This document shows, one piece after another, positions 62,501 through 64,000 of a DNA stretch of 64,000 nt. Numbering within the stretch: the stretch's first letter is position 1; every line of letters begins with the position of its first letter. The stretch spans positions 1 through 64,000 of the forward strand of contig NZ_CAMLSE010000011.1 of assembly GCF_946482605.1 (NCBI RefSeq). The letters are read 5' to 3'. The notes under the pieces are model-generated. The model was given only the letters and a program-made list of their open reading frames with translations, was not told where the DNA came from and ran no database searches. A program made the translations under genes and the position numbers. The stretch is from an uncultured Dyadobacter sp. GTDB lineage: Bacteria; Bacteroidota; Bacteroidia; Cytophagales; Spirosomataceae.

Positions 62501-63796
62501 ATAATCTCTTTCGGCTTCCAGTGTCCCCCCGACATAAGACGGAACATCGGTCCATATCTGTGTCGTCAGGATGGGCCATCTTTCGAAGTTCCGTTTGTAG
62601 GCGCCTGCCCCGTTCTGATGCAGGGAGGCAAATTGTGTGTCGATAAAAGCGGTTATATCTTCGGTTTTCCATACACCGGCGCGAAGCTGATGGTAACGGT
62701 CTACTACTTTTTGACGAAACTTCGCACATCTGAGCAACCTTTCCCAAAAGAATGGGACCGGGTATGTGGGATCTCCTTCCCCGCTGTACCGCCATCCCTG
62801 GTAATTCTGCGAATACCCATTAAGCGGGTTGGTCAGGAAGCCAAATGCCAGGCCAAAATCCCAGACAGGTCCCGCCCGGAGTTTGCCGTCGCGGTCCTTG
62901 GAAAAAAACGTGCTGAACCGGTATGCGTCGGCATTGCTCGACATTTCCTGGAACAGAATGTAATCGACGAACGAAGCCTCCACGATGTACTTATTATATC
63001 CATTTGCCGAATCGCAGACGGAGCTGCCGTGAACGGCGTCTTCAAATTGTGTGATATGATCGTGGATGTAGGCGAGCTGCTGTGCATTGATGTTCGTTCC
63101 TTTGGGATAGTCGACGCCCCAACCATACTTTTTCCCCGGTGTACCGCCGGGGCTGTCGTAGACCGTATGCCAGTTTTCGACGCCGTCTCCGCAGTTTTTG
63201 TCGATTTTGAGGACATATCCCCCGCTGATTTTGGGAAGGGCAACATCCGCAGTTTCCAGTTTTTTAATGTTGATCCTTCCGCTGTTGCGCTTCACTTTTT
63301 CCTGAAAAACATAAATGCCGTGATAGACCCCGTCCAATATCACCTCCACATATTTGGTCCTGGACGCATAGTCGCCGGCCAGGTTGGACATAAAAAAGGG
63401 CACCGTTTCGCGTAGAAAGGACTTATCGGTGTAGGAGGCATTGAGAACCCAGTCGGACTCGGCAGGAAAACCGAACAAGTCGTCGCTGATGTCACTAGCC
63501 GTATTCACCGAATCCCTTAGCTCGACCCCAAACGATTTTTTGGGAAAGCTCTGCGAGGTGCAACCCCGGAATTCGACCTTTGCCTTTCCTTTGAATTCAT
63601 TAGGCGGATCCGTGCTGTGATTCACATTACCCGCATTATTGATGATCCCAAAATTAACTATAACCCCAGGCTCATCATTAATTGGTTCCGATATTGTATT
63701 AATAATAACAATAGGAAGATTGGAGGTAAATTCCTGTGCGTAACACGAATAAGACAGCACAATAAAGGCCGTGATTTGACAATAAACATTTTTCAT
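59504..63796 (-). CDS. secreted CotH-family protein with repeated Ig/CBM modules and T9SS sorting domain
   Basis: A 1430-residue exported protein (signal peptide 1-20). Residues about 28-445 are a CotH kinase-like domain: FRGCTSQSFPKKSFGVEL (76-93), GVYHGIYVFQEKVKRNSG, SSNADAYRFSTFF (286-298) and VWDFGLAFG (311-319). Then come Ig-like domains (start CDFNVTASPSSG near 460) and carbohydrate-binding-like modules (CLESEDSNGNGP, YDHYVDYAVNGVGSAGVYQL, NNTVRIQGLPGASVRQD) in the order Iga-CBM-Igb-Iga-CBM-Igb-Iga-CBM. Residues 1350-1430 are a type IX secretion C-terminal domain (NVFPNPAVSEF, SGIYFLQVRQGD). Secretion to the cell surface is expected. CotH kinases phosphorylate spore-coat proteins in Bacillus; the target here is unknown. 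Confidence 0.92.
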   Translation of the reverse strand: MKNVYCQITAFIVLSYSCYAQEFTSNLPIVIINTISEPINDEPGVIVNFGIINNAGNVNHSTDPPNEFKGKAKVEFRGCTSQSFPKKSFGVELRDSVNTASDISDDLFGFPAESDWVLNASYTDKSFLRETVPFFMSNLAGDYASRTKYVEVILDGVYHGIYVFQEKVKRNSGRINIKKLETADVALPKISGGYVLKIDKNCGDGVENWHTVYDSPGGTPGKKYGWGVDYPKGTNINAQQLAYIHDHITQFEDAVHGSSVCDSANGYNKYIVEASFVDYILFQEMSSNADAYRFSTFFSKDRDGKLRAGPVWDFGLAFGFLTNPLNGYSQNYQGWRYSGEGDPTYPVPFFWERLLRCAKFRQKVVDRYHQLRAGVWKTEDITAFIDTQFASLHQNGAGAYKRNFERWPILTTQIWTDVPSYVGGTLEAERDYLKTWLTNRLAWMDQNIASIHPGEVAPPACDFNVTASPSSGTPSCSAAMSLAANCTGADCSGVGYQWTGNGINLSGQSVNLNAPATNGAFSYTVTASRSGCPNKTATASITVSNCQPPVTQTTQTTQAFSLCLESEDSNGNGPATSDPNASAGKTRGDKNNYDHYVDYAVNGVGSAGVYQLKLRYYASGSPLVSISVNGSVVVGSLALPSTYSWNIVSREETIAVTLAAGNNTVRIQGLPGASVRQDRICVTGTGSTPSTAVTCNFAVSPTADRQSYTPQQAMSFNAGCTGSDCGTVGYAWTGNGANASGSPASIQAPASAGDYTYVLTASRAGCAAKTANLTIRVSDVAPACDFNVTASPSSGTPSCSAAMSLAANCMGADCSGVGYQWTGNGINLSGQSVNLNAPATNGAFSYTVTASRSGCLNKTATASITVSGCQPPVTQTTQTSQAFSLCLESEDSNGNGPVSSDPNASAGKTRGDKNNYDHYVDYAVNGVGSAGVYQLKLRYYASGSPLVSISVNGSVVLASLALPSTYSWNIVSREETISVTLAAGNNTVRIQGLPGASVRQDRICVTGTGSSPSTAVTCNFAVSPTADRQSYTPQQAMSFNAGCTGSDCGTVGYAWTGNGANASGSPASIQAPASAGDYTYVLTASRAGCAAKTANLTIRVSDVAPACDFNVTASPSSGTPSCSAAMSLAANCTGADCSGVGYQWTGNGINLSGQSVNLNAPATNGAFTYTVAASRSGCPNKTATASITVSGCQPPVTQTTQAFSLCLESEDSNGNGPVTSDPNASAGKTRGDKNNYDHYVDYAVNGVGSAGVYQLKLRYYASGSPLVSVSVNGNVVLASLALPSTHSWNIVTREETISVTLAAGNNIVRIQGLPGASVRQDKVCVTGGASGNARLAVAENQAGDCMIVQPLNVFPNPAVSEFVVSFSHSHTGESMLTVMDVRGKVWFDQKIKGHGNYQQKVRLQGAPSGIYFLQVRQGDRAEIRKVLITN
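59815..62418 (-). repeat. 969-bp near-identical internal repeats of the CotH gene
   Basis: Unit 1 is 61450-62418, unit 2 is 60481-61449, and a partial unit 3 runs from 60480 to about 59815. The period is exactly 969 bp (323 codons), so frame is kept. Over the Igb segment, units 1 and 2 show no difference in the stretches I compared line by line. Elsewhere scattered substitutions are found, and the Thr-rich linker varies (TQTTQTTQ, TQTTQTSQ, TQTTQ), a 9-bp loss in unit 3. Confidence 0.92.
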
Positions 63797-64000
63797 AATT
63801 GACAGAGGATTGGGTCGTAGAATATATTAATTCAACGTGTTTTTATATTCGAACTATTTCGAGAAAAGAATCAAATAAGTTTATTAATTGACATTAAAAT
63901 GAGCTATAACAATCCCTTTCAGGCAGCTAATAACGCCCGGATTAAAGTCAGTAAAATAAAGATAATCAGTTAATTATCACCAAAATAACGCGTTGAGAAT
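63797..64000. other. AT-rich upstream region of the CotH gene
   Basis: About 200 bp, clearly more AT-rich than the coding sequence. It should hold the CotH promoter, but I find no exact -7 element on the minus strand. A 24-codon frame at 63899-63973 is too short to call. Confidence 0.4.

Noticed and set aside
62132..63415. A 427-codon plus-strand frame opposite the CotH gene.
   Set aside because: Antisense to a clear CotH domain and sorting protein; its start is Arg/His-rich sequence from the opposite strand of the Ig repeats.
63899..63973. A 24-codon frame starting MSYNNPFQ near the right edge.
   Set aside because: Too short and AT-rich to support without conservation data.

Overview
The window looks like chromosome of a Gram-negative Bacteroidota bacterium, most likely Cytophagales (a Dyadobacter- or Spirosoma-like organism). 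The grounds are four SusC/SusD pairs, three ECF sigma/FecR units with the C-terminal domain typical of Bacteroidota anti-sigma factors, a CotH-family protein with a type IX secretion sorting domain, many orphan MacB/FtsX-like permeases, a TPR regulator anchored in the membrane, and two promoter elements matching the Bacteroidota -7 motif TAnnTTTG. The genus is a guess from gene content. I saw no rRNA, tRNA, integrase, transposase or CRISPR array.

Layout. 1-460: a 93-bp tandem repeat and a strong terminator hairpin. 463-6856 (minus): an operon of a TonB-dependent receptor, a diheme peroxidase with an imelysin/EfeO-like N-terminal domain, and a purple acid phosphatase. 7127-8722 (minus): a TPR/membrane/HTH regulator just upstream of that operon. 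9016-10752: a TPR lipoprotein. 10932-16575: a PadR regulator followed by two tandem FtsX-type permeases with no ATPase.

16594-26161 (minus, locus A): sigma, FecR, SusC, SusD, GH97, ThuA. 26329-37274 (minus, locus B): sigma, FecR, SusC, SusD, a DUF5000-type lipoprotein and a DUF4998-type lipoprotein, a terminator, then a separate outer-membrane barrel protein. 37393-38355 (plus): an exported amidohydrolase of the fuconolactonase type. 38472-47665 (minus, locus C): sigma, FecR, SusC, SusD and a GH95-like enzyme. 47810-52590 (minus, locus D): SusC and SusD with no sigma or FecR, diverging from an exported DapA-family protein (52906-53958). 54036-56420 (minus): another orphan permease. 56733-59019: a PAS histidine kinase and a response regulator fused to a Crp/Fnr module. 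59031-63796 (minus): a small coiled-coil protein and a 1430-residue CotH protein with 969-bp internal repeats.

How the genes work together. Loci A-C follow the trans-envelope signalling plan: the SusC receptor carries an N-terminal STN domain that would signal to FecR, which releases its sigma factor, which activates the locus. Locus D and the receptor at 3776 have neither the STN domain nor a sigma/FecR pair, so presence of the two goes together in this window. Fucose-related chemistry (a GH95-like enzyme and a lactonase-type amidohydrolase) clusters around 37-41 kb. The most unusual candidate system is the 463-6856 operon, which I read as a possible Efe-like metal or phosphate acquisition unit.
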